48,969 nucleotides of DNA, from contig NZ_BAHD01000028.1 of assembly GCF_000298215.1 (NCBI RefSeq), positions 1 to 48,969 on the forward strand, given 5' to 3'. The notes under the pieces are model-generated. The model was given only the letters and a program-made list of their open reading frames with translations. It ran no database searches and had not been told where the DNA came from. Origin of the DNA: Kineosphaera limosa NBRC 100340. GTDB taxonomy: Bacteria; Actinomycetota; Actinomycetes; Actinomycetales; Dermatophilaceae. A program made the translations under genes and the position numbers. Positions 24,619 through 31,712 of this stretch are shown here, one piece after another (the stretch's first letter is position 1; the number at the start of each line of letters is the position of its first letter).

Positions 24619-26905
24619 GCAGGTGCCGGACGAGCTGGACCTGAGTCGGCTGCTCGCCCCGCGCTCTCTCGCCGTCGTCGGCGATGCGCGGCTCGGCGCG
24701 CGGGTGCTGGAGAAGACGGAGCGGCTCGGCTTCGTCGGTCCCCTGTGGGCGGTGCACCCCAGCGGGCGGGTCGGCCGACATGAGGCGGTCACGTCGGTGA
24801 GCGCGCTGCCGGAGGGTCCCGACGCGGCCTTCGTCGCGGTCCCCGCGTCGGCGGTGCCCGACGTCGTCGGTGCCCTCGCCGCGCGCAGGTGCGGCGGGGC
24901 CGTCGTCTACAGCTCCGGCTTCGCCGAGACAGGCCCGGCGGGGCGTGCCCTGCAGAGCGAGGTCCTCGAGGCCGCCGGCGCTATGCCGATCCTCGGACCG
25001 AACTGCTACGGGCTGCTGAACTACGTCGACGGGATGGCGATCTGGCCCGACGAGCACGGTGGCACGCTCCTGCCCAGTGCCGAACAGCAGCACGAACAGC
25101 GCGGTGTCGCCCTCGTCTCGCAGTCCTCGAGCATCGCGATCAGCCTGACGATGCAGGACATCGGGCTACCGCTCGCCCACGTGCTCACGGTCGGCAATGC
25201 GGCGGCACTCGGCCCGTGGCAGCTCGCCCGAGCCCTGACGCGGCGCCCCGAGGTGAGCGCGATCGGTCTCGTAGTCGAGTCGCTGCACGACCTGCGCGGG
25301 ATCGAGGCCCTGGCCCGAGCCTCCCGCGAGACCGCGACACCGGTCGTCGCGCTCGTGCTCGGCCGGTCGGTGCAGGCGCAGCGCGTCGTGCTGAGCCACT
25401 CGGCTTCGATGGCCTCGGACGCCGCGGTCGGCGCGGACCTCCTGAACCGCTGCGGTATCGGCCGGGTCGAGTGCGTCGACTCCCTGCTCGGCACACTGTC
25501 GCTGCTGCACTGCGGTGGGCCGCTGTCCGGGGGCGCCCTGACGTCGCTGAGCTCTTCCGGGGGTGAGGCGGCGCTCGTCGCGGACTCCTGCGTCGAAACG
25601 GGCGTCGGCTTCGCGGATCTCTCCCCCGGCCAGCGCGACGCCCTGGGCCGGGCCCTCGGGCCGCGCGTGACGCTCGACAATCCGCTCGATTACCACACGT
25701 ATGTGTGGGGCGACCTTGCGGCGATGCGGGAGACGTTCGTGGCGATGACGCAGGGGCCGGGAGACCTGCACCTCCTGTTCGCCGACATCCCGCGGGACGA
25801 TCGGTGCGACCCGGGCGACTGGCTGCTGGCGACGCAGGCGTTCGCGCAGGCCCTGACGCAGACGGGGGCGCGGGGGGCACTCGTCGCTGCGATGGCCGCG
25901 AATCTGCGCGGGCAGCGCGCCGTGCAGTGGGTGCGGGACGGTCTGCCGGTGCTCGCCCCGGTCCGCGTCGCGGTCGACGCCGCGCAGGTGGCCGCCGCCA
26001 TCGGGCAGGCGTGGTCACGACCTCCCGCCGAGGCGGTCCACGGCCGCGGCGACGACGCGTCGTACGGCGACGGCGGCTCGCACGGCGGGCCGCTCGGTCG
26101 CACTCACCACCTCCTGGACGAGCCCCGCGCGAAACGGCTGCTCGCGGGTCACGGCGCGCGGATCCCCGCGGGCGGGGTCGCGCAGAACGCGCAGGAGGCG
26201 GTCGAGGTCGCCGAGGTGATCCTGCGTGCGCCGCACGCGGCCCTGGACGCGAGCCGGGTAGACCTGCCGAATCAGGAGAACGCCCCGGCGCCGATTGCGC
26301 TGGTCGTCAAGGGGGTGGGCGCCGCCCACAAGACCGACCTCGACGGGGTGCGTCTCGGGCTAAGCACGAGCGACGAGGTCGCCGCGGCGGCCCGCGAGCT
26401 GCTGCGCCGGTTCGACGCCGTGCTCGTCGAGCAACTCGTCGTCGACGTCGTTGCGGAGCTCCTCGTCAGCGTCGACCTCGACCCGACGTTCGGCCCCGTG
26501 CTCACCCTCGGCTGGGGCGGCACGCGCACCGAGCTGCTCGCCGACACGTGCCGCCTCGTCCTGCCGAGCCCGCGCGCCCGGGTCCGTGAGGCGCTCCTGG
26601 GGCTGCGGTGCGCGCCGCTGCTCACCGGCTACCGCGGCAGCCCGGCGGGTGACCTCGACGCACTCCTCGATGCCGTCGAGGCGATCGTCGCCACCGCCAC
26701 ATCGGTCCCACCGCGCACCGTCGAGGTCAACCCGCTGCTCGTCACGTCGACCGGGGCCTGGGTCGCCGATGCCCTCGTCATCGAGGTCGGCGCGCATCCT
26801 TCGCCCGGGGGCGCAACCGAGCCCGCGGCCCAGCAGGCAGTCGACGGCACCGACCACAAGCCCTCACCCAGGCCCCCGACAGCAGGAGGACACGATGACG
26901 ACTGA
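24611..26905 (+). CDS. NDP-forming acyl-CoA ligase (fused alpha and beta parts)
   Basis: A 764-residue single-chain acetate-CoA-ligase-family protein that makes acyl-CoA from an acid, CoA and a nucleoside triphosphate through a phospho-His. The CoA-binding Rossmann part comes first (APRSLAVVGDARLGARVLEKT; GPNCYGLLNYVDGMAIWP). LSHSASMASDAAVGADLLNR holds the probable phospho-His near 260. The ATP-grasp part begins at about 505 (LDEPRAKRLLAGHGARIPAG), with LVVKGVGAAHKTDLDGVRLG and LTLGWGGTRTELLAD. Between these, near residue 480, is a His/Gly-rich linker. The GTG start overlaps the upstream stop by 8 bp, and the stop overlaps caiD by 11 bp. Confidence 0.9.
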   Translation: MAEQVPDELDLSRLLAPRSLAVVGDARLGARVLEKTERLGFVGPLWAVHPSGRVGRHEAVTSVSALPEGPDAAFVAVPASAVPDVVGALAARRCGGAVVYSSGFAETGPAGRALQSEVLEAAGAMPILGPNCYGLLNYVDGMAIWPDEHGGTLLPSAEQQHEQRGVALVSQSSSIAISLTMQDIGLPLAHVLTVGNAAALGPWQLARALTRRPEVSAIGLVVESLHDLRGIEALARASRETATPVVALVLGRSVQAQRVVLSHSASMASDAAVGADLLNRCGIGRVECVDSLLGTLSLLHCGGPLSGGALTSLSSSGGEAALVADSCVETGVGFADLSPGQRDALGRALGPRVTLDNPLDYHTYVWGDLAAMRETFVAMTQGPGDLHLLFADIPRDDRCDPGDWLLATQAFAQALTQTGARGALVAAMAANLRGQRAVQWVRDGLPVLAPVRVAVDAAQVAAAIGQAWSRPPAEAVHGRGDDASYGDGGSHGGPLGRTHHLLDEPRAKRLLAGHGARIPAGGVAQNAQEAVEVAEVILRAPHAALDASRVDLPNQENAPAPIALVVKGVGAAHKTDLDGVRLGLSTSDEVAAAARELLRRFDAVLVEQLVVDVVAELLVSVDLDPTFGPVLTLGWGGTRTELLADTCRLVLPSPRARVREALLGLRCAPLLTGYRGSPAGDLDALLDAVEAIVATATSVPPRTVEVNPLLVTSTGAWVADALVIEVGAHPSPGGATEPAAQQAVDGTDHKPSPRPPTAGGHDDD

Positions 26906-27698
26906 GCAGTCGACTCCACAGGACTGTGTGACAACACGCATCGACGGACAGGTCTTCGAGGTGACGCTCGACCGGCCGCCGGCCAACGCCATCGATCTGG
27001 CGACATCTCGCCGCCTCGGCGAGGTCTTCGCCGGGTTCCGCGACGACCCCGACCTGCGGGTCGCCGTCGTGCGCACGGCAGGCGAGAAGTTCTTCTGCGC
27101 GGGTTGGGATCTCAAGGCGGCGGCCGACGGCGACGCGGTCGACGGCGATTACGGGGTCGGTGGCTTCGGCGGGATCCAGATGTTGCCCGGTCTCGACAAG
27201 CCGGTCATCGCGATCGTCGACGGCATGGCCGTCGGCGGCGGCTTCGAGCTCGCCCTGTCGTGCGACCTCATCTATGCCTCGACCGGTGCGCGGTTCGCCC
27301 TGCCGGAGATCACCGCGGGGACGCTCGCCGACGCGGCGACCCTGCGGCTGCCGCGGCGCATTCCGTACCACGTGGCGATGGAGATGCTGCTCACCGGTCG
27401 GTGGATGGAGGCGGCCGAGGCACAACGCTGGGGCCTGGTCAACGCGGTACTCGACCCCGACGCCCTCGAGGCCGAGGTCTTCGCCGTCGCCCACCGCCTC
27501 GCGCAGGGGCCGCCGCTGGTCTACGCGGCGATCAAGGAGGTTCTTCGGGAGTCCCAGACGGCGGCGTTCGAGGACGCGATGGCGCGGATCGCCCGCAGCG
27601 ACTACCCCAGCGTGCGCACCCTCTACGCCTCGCAGGACCAGCTCGAGGGGGCCCGCGCCTTTGCCGAGAAGCGCGAACCGCGCTGGCAGGGTCGCTGA
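26895..27698 (+). CDS. CaiD-like enoyl-CoA hydratase/isomerase (carnitinyl-CoA dehydratase type)
   Basis: A 267-residue crotonase. GEKFFCAGWDLKAAADGDA and LDKPVIAIVDGMAVGGGFEL match E. coli CaiD almost residue for residue, as do FALPEITAGTLADAATLRLP and the end PLAFAEKRxPxW (here ARAFAEKREPRWQGR). Both catalytic Glu positions (GGGFELAL and FALPEITAG) are present. CaiD hydrates crotonobetainyl-CoA to carnitinyl-CoA. A strong AGGAGG with a five-base spacer precedes the ATG at 26895. The substrate in this strain is inferred; a related betaine-type or other branched acid is possible. Confidence 0.85.
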   Translation: MTTEQSTPQDCVTTRIDGQVFEVTLDRPPANAIDLATSRRLGEVFAGFRDDPDLRVAVVRTAGEKFFCAGWDLKAAADGDAVDGDYGVGGFGGIQMLPGLDKPVIAIVDGMAVGGGFELALSCDLIYASTGARFALPEITAGTLADAATLRLPRRIPYHVAMEMLLTGRWMEAAEAQRWGLVNAVLDPDALEAEVFAVAHRLAQGPPLVYAAIKEVLRESQTAAFEDAMARIARSDYPSVRTLYASQDQLEGARAFAEKREPRWQGR

Positions 27699-27747
27699 CC
27701 CGGCCCCGAAGCACAGGGGTCGACCCGCCGGCCGTCTCGCGGGCGAC

Positions 27748-29019
27748 TCAAACGAGGTAGCGGTACGCGGGGCTGTCGGCGGGGATGCGTTCGACGACCA
27801 GCGAGCTCTCGTCCATCCGCTGCAACAGCCCATCGAGGTCGTCGGGGCGCCCAAGTTCGATGCCGACGAGCGCCGGCCCGGTCTCGCGGTTCGAGCGCTT
27901 GACGTACTCGAACAGGGCGACGTCGTCATCCGGGCCGAGGATGTCCTGCAAGAATCGCCGCAGCGCGCCGGGCTCCTGCGGGAAGTTCACGAGGAAGTAG
28001 TGCTTGCGGCCCTCGCTGACGAGCGAGCGCTCGACGATCTCGGCGTACCGCGAGACGTCGTTGTTGCCGCCGGAGAGCACGACGACGACATCCTGCCCAG
28101 GGTTGACCTGCACCTGGTCGAGCAACGCGGCCGAGGAGAGGGCGCCGGCCGGCTCGGCGATGATGCCGTCGACCTGGTAGAGCTCGAGCATCTCGGTGCA
28201 GATGCGGCCCTCGTCGACGGCCACGAGCTCGACCTCGGCGTCGCGAACCAGCGGATAGGTCAGGTCGCCGGCGCGGCGCACGGCCGCCCCGTCGACGAAC
28301 GTCTCGATGTCGTCGAGGTCCAGCGGCTGGCCGGCCTCGATGGCGGCGGCCATGCACGCGGCGCCGGCGGGCTCGGCGCCGACGATGCGGGTCTGCGGGT
28401 GCCGACCACGCAGCCAGGTGGAGCAGCCGGCGAGCATGCCGCCGCCACCGACCGGGATGACGATGACGTCGGGAGCGTGGCCGAGTTGCTCCACGACCTC
28501 CACGACCATCGTGCCTTGACCGGCGACGGTGTCGGGGTGGTCGAAAGCCGGCACCTCGACCGCTCCGGTCTGGGCGGCATCGGCGTGCGCAGCCGCTGCG
28601 GCGTCGTCGTAGGCCTCGCCACCGACGATGATCTCGACGCTGCCGCGCCCCAGGGCGGCGATGCGGTCGCGCTTCTGTCGCGGCGTGGTGCGGGGCACGT
28701 AGACCCTGCCGGTGAGGCCGAGGGCCGCGCAGGCGTAGGCGAAGCCCTGCGCATGGTTGCCGGCGCTGGCGCAGACGACGCCGCGCTGCCGGTCGGCCGG
28801 ACCGAGCTGGGAGATGAGGTTGTAGGCGCCGCGCAGCTTGTACGAGCGCACCGGCTGCAGGTCTTCGCGCTTGACCCAGACGTTGGCGCCGGTCGCGCGC
28901 GACAGGCGATCGTTACGCACCAGCGGCGTTTCGCGAATGAGCGAGCGGAGCCGCACGAAGGCGGCCTCGACGTCGATGGCGGACACGTGCTCCGCGGTCG
29001 TCGCGCTCAAGGTAGTCAC
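27748..29019 (-). CDS. ilvA: Threonine ammonia-lyase (short form with ACT-like domain)
   Basis: A 423-residue PLP enzyme that converts threonine to 2-oxobutanoate, the first step to isoleucine. The PLP lysine is Lys61 (VRSYKLRGAYN), and VCASAGNHAQGFAYAC and VIPVGGGGMLAGCS bind the cofactor. The C-terminal 90 residues (HYFLVNFPQEPGALRRFLQDIL) are a single ACT-like domain, shorter than E. coli IlvA. GTG 29019 is the start; an upstream GTG-like region would add an unrelated tail. It converges with the CaiD-like gene, 49 bases apart. Two palindromes lie upstream (29050-29085). Confidence 0.9.
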   Translation of the reverse strand: MTTLSATTAEHVSAIDVEAAFVRLRSLIRETPLVRNDRLSRATGANVWVKREDLQPVRSYKLRGAYNLISQLGPADRQRGVVCASAGNHAQGFAYACAALGLTGRVYVPRTTPRQKRDRIAALGRGSVEIIVGGEAYDDAAAAAHADAAQTGAVEVPAFDHPDTVAGQGTMVVEVVEQLGHAPDVIVIPVGGGGMLAGCSTWLRGRHPQTRIVGAEPAGAACMAAAIEAGQPLDLDDIETFVDGAAVRRAGDLTYPLVRDAEVELVAVDEGRICTEMLELYQVDGIIAEPAGALSSAALLDQVQVNPGQDVVVVLSGGNNDVSRYAEIVERSLVSEGRKHYFLVNFPQEPGALRRFLQDILGPDDDVALFEYVKRSNRETGPALVGIELGRPDDLDGLLQRMDESSLVVERIPADSPAYRYLV

Positions 29020-29049
29020 CCGACGATGGTGCCCCCGCTGCCCAGCAAA

Positions 29050-29085
29050 TGGACGCAAGTGTCCACATCCCGAGCGCAATGGGAT
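29050..29085. promoter_or_regulatory. Paired palindromes upstream of ilvA
   Basis: TGGAC-n6-GTCCA (29050-29065) and ATCCC-n9-GGGAT (29067-29085) are adjacent, 30-66 bases before the ilvA start. Two stacked operator-like palindromes fit control by an Lrp/AsnC-type or other dimeric regulator. The factor is unknown. Confidence 0.35.
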
Positions 29086-29145
29086 CGACCTGCGAAACGC
29101 CGTCTCATGTCCGCGGCGCCGGCGGCCGGACCCGGGCCACCTTCT

Positions 29146-29214
29146 CGACGGTTGCGCCTACTGCCGACGGTTGCTGTTGCGACAGCAACCACCGGCAGGG
29201 AGGGCAACGCTCGG
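29146..29214. repeat. 69-bp palindromic repeat, copy B
   Basis: It aligns to copy A (1265-1333) over the same 69 bases without gaps. Its outer arms have four mismatches, but an inner perfect stem GGTTGCTG/CAGCAACC (loop TTGCGA) is present that copy A lacks. It sits between ilvA and tRNA-Lys. Only about 70 bases separate it from the tRNA, which may use a weak -10 (CATACT, 29234-29239). Confidence 0.55.
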
Positions 29215-29285
29215 GAGTGGGTGGGGCGTACGGCATACTGCTGGCAGGGTTCGCCCGGCACCGCGCCGCCGGCCACGCAACCCAC

Positions 29286-29361
29286 GGGCCCTTAGCTCAG
29301 TTGGCAGAGCAGCGGACTTTTAATCCGAAGCGCGTCGGTTCGAGCCCGACAGGGCCCACCA
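29286..29361 (+). tRNA. tRNA-Lys (anticodon TTT)
   Basis: The acceptor stem GGGCCCT pairs with AGGGCCC, the D-loop (TAGCTCAGTTGG) and T-loop (GGTTCGAGCC) are standard, and the anticodon loop is CTTTTAA. The discriminator is A (29358) and CCA is encoded (29359-29361). Confidence 0.97.
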
Positions 29362-29473
29362 CTGATCGGGTCGCCCGCAGCTAGACCGACCGCACCGCTC
29401 GGCAAAGCGAGCAAAATACCGCCCGCTACGCCTAGCAGCCCGGGCTCGGGGACCGCAGCCAAGGCCTTACCAC

Positions 29474-29758
29474 TCAGAACGTCTTGGTCAGCGCGATTCC
29501 GTGGACCGTCGCGACGCCGGGCTCGGTCTCGTTCCACACGAGCATCCAACGCTGCCCACGGTCGGCGATCACGACACCCCACGCCTCCCGCGGCAACAGG
29601 TCGGTGTTGCGGAAATGGTGCTGGCGCGCACTGGCGCGCCGCTCGCGGATGTCATCGAAGCAATCCTCGATCCGCTCGACCAGATCCGTCCTGCCCTGAT
29701 CCCACAGGTCGTCCAGGATCTGTTTGACGGCTGGGGACTCGCGAACCTCAGCGAACAC
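29474..29758 (-). CDS. Candidate RelE/ParE/HigB-like toxin
   Basis: A 94-residue protein with an N-terminal helical half (AVKQILDDLWDQGRTDLVERI) and a beta-rich half (AWGVVIADRGQRWMLVWNE). Its end VHGIALTKTF resembles the gFxKKT ending of RelE/HigB-like mRNA interferases or ParE gyrase poisons. The GTG start lies inside the upstream gene, overlapping its stop by 11 bp, a common coupling in toxin-antitoxin pairs. No decisive catalytic residue is visible, so which target it poisons cannot be stated. Confidence 0.55.
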   Translation of the reverse strand: MFAEVRESPAVKQILDDLWDQGRTDLVERIEDCFDDIRERRASARQHHFRNTDLLPREAWGVVIADRGQRWMLVWNETEPGVATVHGIALTKTF

Positions 29759-29981
29759 GCTCGGACCGCCGCACGTGGCGGGTCGCCGCCTCCGGGTCGT
29801 TCATCGACGCGGTCACCTGCTGCCGCAGCTCCGGGTTCAAGAGCACCTCGTACTCGGCCTGAGTCAAAACTCGCGCCGGTTCCAGCATGAGCGTCCCACC
29901 GGGCAATTCGGTCAGCTCGAACGTTGCGTTCTTGACCGGCAGCGTCACCCGGCCCCGGCCATCAGTCGAAATCGTCGCCAC
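29748..29981 (-). CDS. Candidate AbrB/MazE-like antitoxin
   Basis: A 77-residue protein. Its first 35 residues (STDGRGRVTLPVKNATFELT) fit a SpoVT/AbrB swapped-hairpin DNA-binding domain; the rest is helical and charged, as expected of a toxin-binding arm. The GTG start is set by a consensus-like -10 TATGAT six bases upstream. A 25-bp palindrome sits just upstream of that -10 box. These are classic features of an autoregulated antitoxin. Family assignment rests on short motifs. Confidence 0.55.
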   Translation of the reverse strand: MATISTDGRGRVTLPVKNATFELTELPGGTLMLEPARVLTQAEYEVLLNPELRQQVTASMNDPEAATRHVRRSERVR

Positions 29982-29987
29982 GGGCCG

Positions 29988-30019
29988 ATCATACCCAAAA
30001 TCCCCATTGGGGAAATTGG
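29988..30019 (-). promoter_or_regulatory. Promoter and operator of the toxin-antitoxin pair
   Basis: The -10 TATGAT (29993-29988) is six bases from the GTG. The palindrome CCAAAATCCCC-ATT-GGGGAAATTGG (29995-30019; two mismatches in 11 pairs) sits directly upstream, over the expected -35 spacer. It begins 16 bases after the DUF2786 stop. Confidence 0.5.
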
Positions 30020-30034
30020 TCACGGCTCCATTCA

Positions 30035-30940
30035 CTAGCCTCTTCCCCTTCCAGACGGAAGGCCGCGGGTGCCGCGGCGGGTGGTGTCGGCGCGATCGGC
30101 GGCGGCGCGGCCGGCCAGGTGGGCGGTCACGTGGCCCTGCCCGCCCTGCTGGCCGTTGTAGTGTCGGCGGATCTTTCGCTCGGCGAGGATGGCGGCGTGG
30201 TAGGCGTCCACGGCCTCGGACTTGGCGCGCAACGCCAGGGCGGTCGTCGTCAGCGCGCGGTGGTTCGCCGTGGGCTCGGCGGCCGCGCGAGCGGCCTGCG
30301 ACGCCTCCTCGGCCTCGCGTCGGGCCTCCTCCTTCTGCTCCTGCAGCAGCGCGGCGATCCGGCCGATGAAGCCGCGCTGGAAGTTGCGGCGGGCCACGCC
30401 CTTGTGCGGTCGGCCGGGCCGGTAGGCGCGGTCGGCTCGCGACCACACCCGCTGCGCGCGGGCCTCGCCCTGGTACTCACCCGTGGCCAACCACTGCTCG
30501 GCGGCGATGTTCATCTGCACGAGCAGGCTCGCGTACATCGCCTCGGCCATGTCGAGGTCGCTGGGCATGCCGTGGGCGAAAACGTGCGACCCGCTCATCG
30601 TGATGAGGCACTTCAGGTCGTTGATCTGCGCCAGAGCCAAGAACAGGTCTGCGTAGATCTTCAGCCCCGGCGTGCCGCTGGTCCCGATGTCGACGCGGCG
30701 CTCCTCCGGCTCCATCGGCCGGCCGCGTTGGGCCTGTGCGTACGCGGCCTCGGCCAGGTCGATGCCGTGCCGGGCGGCCTCGCGCTGCGCGCGCTGGAGC
30801 GAGAGTTCACGCTCGGCGGTCGTCGTGTTCGGGTCCTCGGCGCGGGCCAGCAGGTCGGCGATGAGGGCGAGTTTGGGCTGGTTCGGGCGGCCCGTCGGTG
30901 CCTGCTTCGTCTCGGTGTCGCTCATCCGTGTGTCGCTCAT
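30035..30940 (-). CDS. DUF2786-family protein
   Basis: A 301-residue soluble protein. The DUF2786 domain is near the start (LIADLLARAEDPNTTTAERE, about 27-60; QRAQREAARHGIDLAEA). A central domain of about residues 85-160 has LKIYADLFLALAQINDLKC and SDLDMAEAMYASLLVQMNI. The C-terminal part is Ala/Arg/Glu-rich and coiled-coil-like (QEQKEEARREAEEASQAARA). The biochemical role is unknown. Its ATG (30940) overlaps an upstream stop as ATGA; a second ATG 15 bases later is possible. It forms a pair with the metallohydrolase gene upstream, a combination seen in many actinomycetes. Confidence 0.8.
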   Translation of the reverse strand: MSDTRMSDTETKQAPTGRPNQPKLALIADLLARAEDPNTTTAERELSLQRAQREAARHGIDLAEAAYAQAQRGRPMEPEERRVDIGTSGTPGLKIYADLFLALAQINDLKCLITMSGSHVFAHGMPSDLDMAEAMYASLLVQMNIAAEQWLATGEYQGEARAQRVWSRADRAYRPGRPHKGVARRNFQRGFIGRIAALLQEQKEEARREAEEASQAARAAAEPTANHRALTTTALALRAKSEAVDAYHAAILAERKIRRHYNGQQGGQGHVTAHLAGRAAADRADTTRRGTRGLPSGRGRG

Positions 30941-31031
30941 CGTTTGGTACTCATCGTTTCGGGTTCGTCGTCGTGGTTGTCGTCGTCGTGGTTGTCGTCG
31001 GCGTGGTTGTGGTCGTCGTGGTTGTGGTCAT
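30937..31031 (-). other. ACC/ACG-rich repeat: poly-Thr mini-ORF in one frame, His/Asp tract in another
   Basis: Between the metallohydrolase stop and the DUF2786 start lies a repeat of ACC/ACG/ACA trinucleotides. One frame opens at ATG 31031-29 (overlapping the stop as ATGA), encodes a 26-residue peptide that is almost all Thr, and stops at 30951. In another frame the same DNA encodes a His/Asp/Asn tract (HNHDDHNHADDNH and on) with 21 successive codons ending in C; this frame ends at 30937 and overlaps the DUF2786 ATG. The C-ending codons look more like real coding in this GC-rich genome. See findings. Confidence 0.4.
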
Positions 31032-31513
31032 CCCAATCCCTCGTCGGCGTAGGCGATGCCGAGCATGGTCGCGGCGATGGGGTGGCCCGTTTGCCGCAGC
31101 AGGTCGAGCAACGCGGCCCGAAAGACCGGTCCGTGGCCGGCGACCTCCGGCGCGCCCGGACGGCTGGCCACGTGGTGGGCCAGCTCGTGCAAGACGGTGA
31201 ATTCGCGCATCGCCCACTGCCCCCCGACCCGCGCCGAGGGAATGGCGATGACCGCACGGGCCTCCTCGTAGTGGGCGCTGGTGGCGCCGCGCCGCGCGCG
31301 GACGGTGACGGGATGCGGATGTCCGATGTGATCGAGGACGCCGGCGCAATAGGGGCCGATGTCCTCGACGCGGCCGAACACGACCTCCGGCTCCGGCGTC
31401 CACGCCGAACCGAACACGCGGACGCTGCCGAGCTCGGCGGTCAGGGCCGACCACCGCACCAGGCGGTCTTCGGCGGCGTAGACGGCGTCGCGGTCGGGAT
31501 CAGGAGTGCTCAT
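31028..31513 (-). CDS. TIGR04338-like zinc metallohydrolase
   Basis: A 161-residue protein. The zinc-protease motif HELAHH lies at about residue 109, with a likely third ligand in GHGPVFRAAL about 14 residues on. An N-terminal AEDRLVRWS segment and WTPEPEVVFGRVEDIGPYC are conserved. Such proteins form an actinobacterial family (TIGR04338) of unknown substrate and usually neighbour a DUF2786 gene, as here. The stop is followed at once by a repeat; a +1 frameshift there would add a His/Asp-rich tail (see findings). Confidence 0.8.
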   Translation of the reverse strand: MSTPDPDRDAVYAAEDRLVRWSALTAELGSVRVFGSAWTPEPEVVFGRVEDIGPYCAGVLDHIGHPHPVTVRARRGATSAHYEEARAVIAIPSARVGGQWAMREFTVLHELAHHVASRPGAPEVAGHGPVFRAALLDLLRQTGHPIAATMLGIAYADEGLG

Positions 31514-31712
31514 GACGGCAGTCAGTGTGCAACACCTCGGCCCGGCGGCGCGCCACCGGCGGAGCGCAGCTGTGGACGGCGCGAGGCCTGTGGACAGCCG
31601 AGCGACCCGATGCGAAACACTCGGACACGATCAGAGCCCACGATCAAACCAGACCCCCACCGCAACGACCACCCCGCAGCAACCACCTGGTCGACCGAAA
31701 GCGAGCCGCGTC

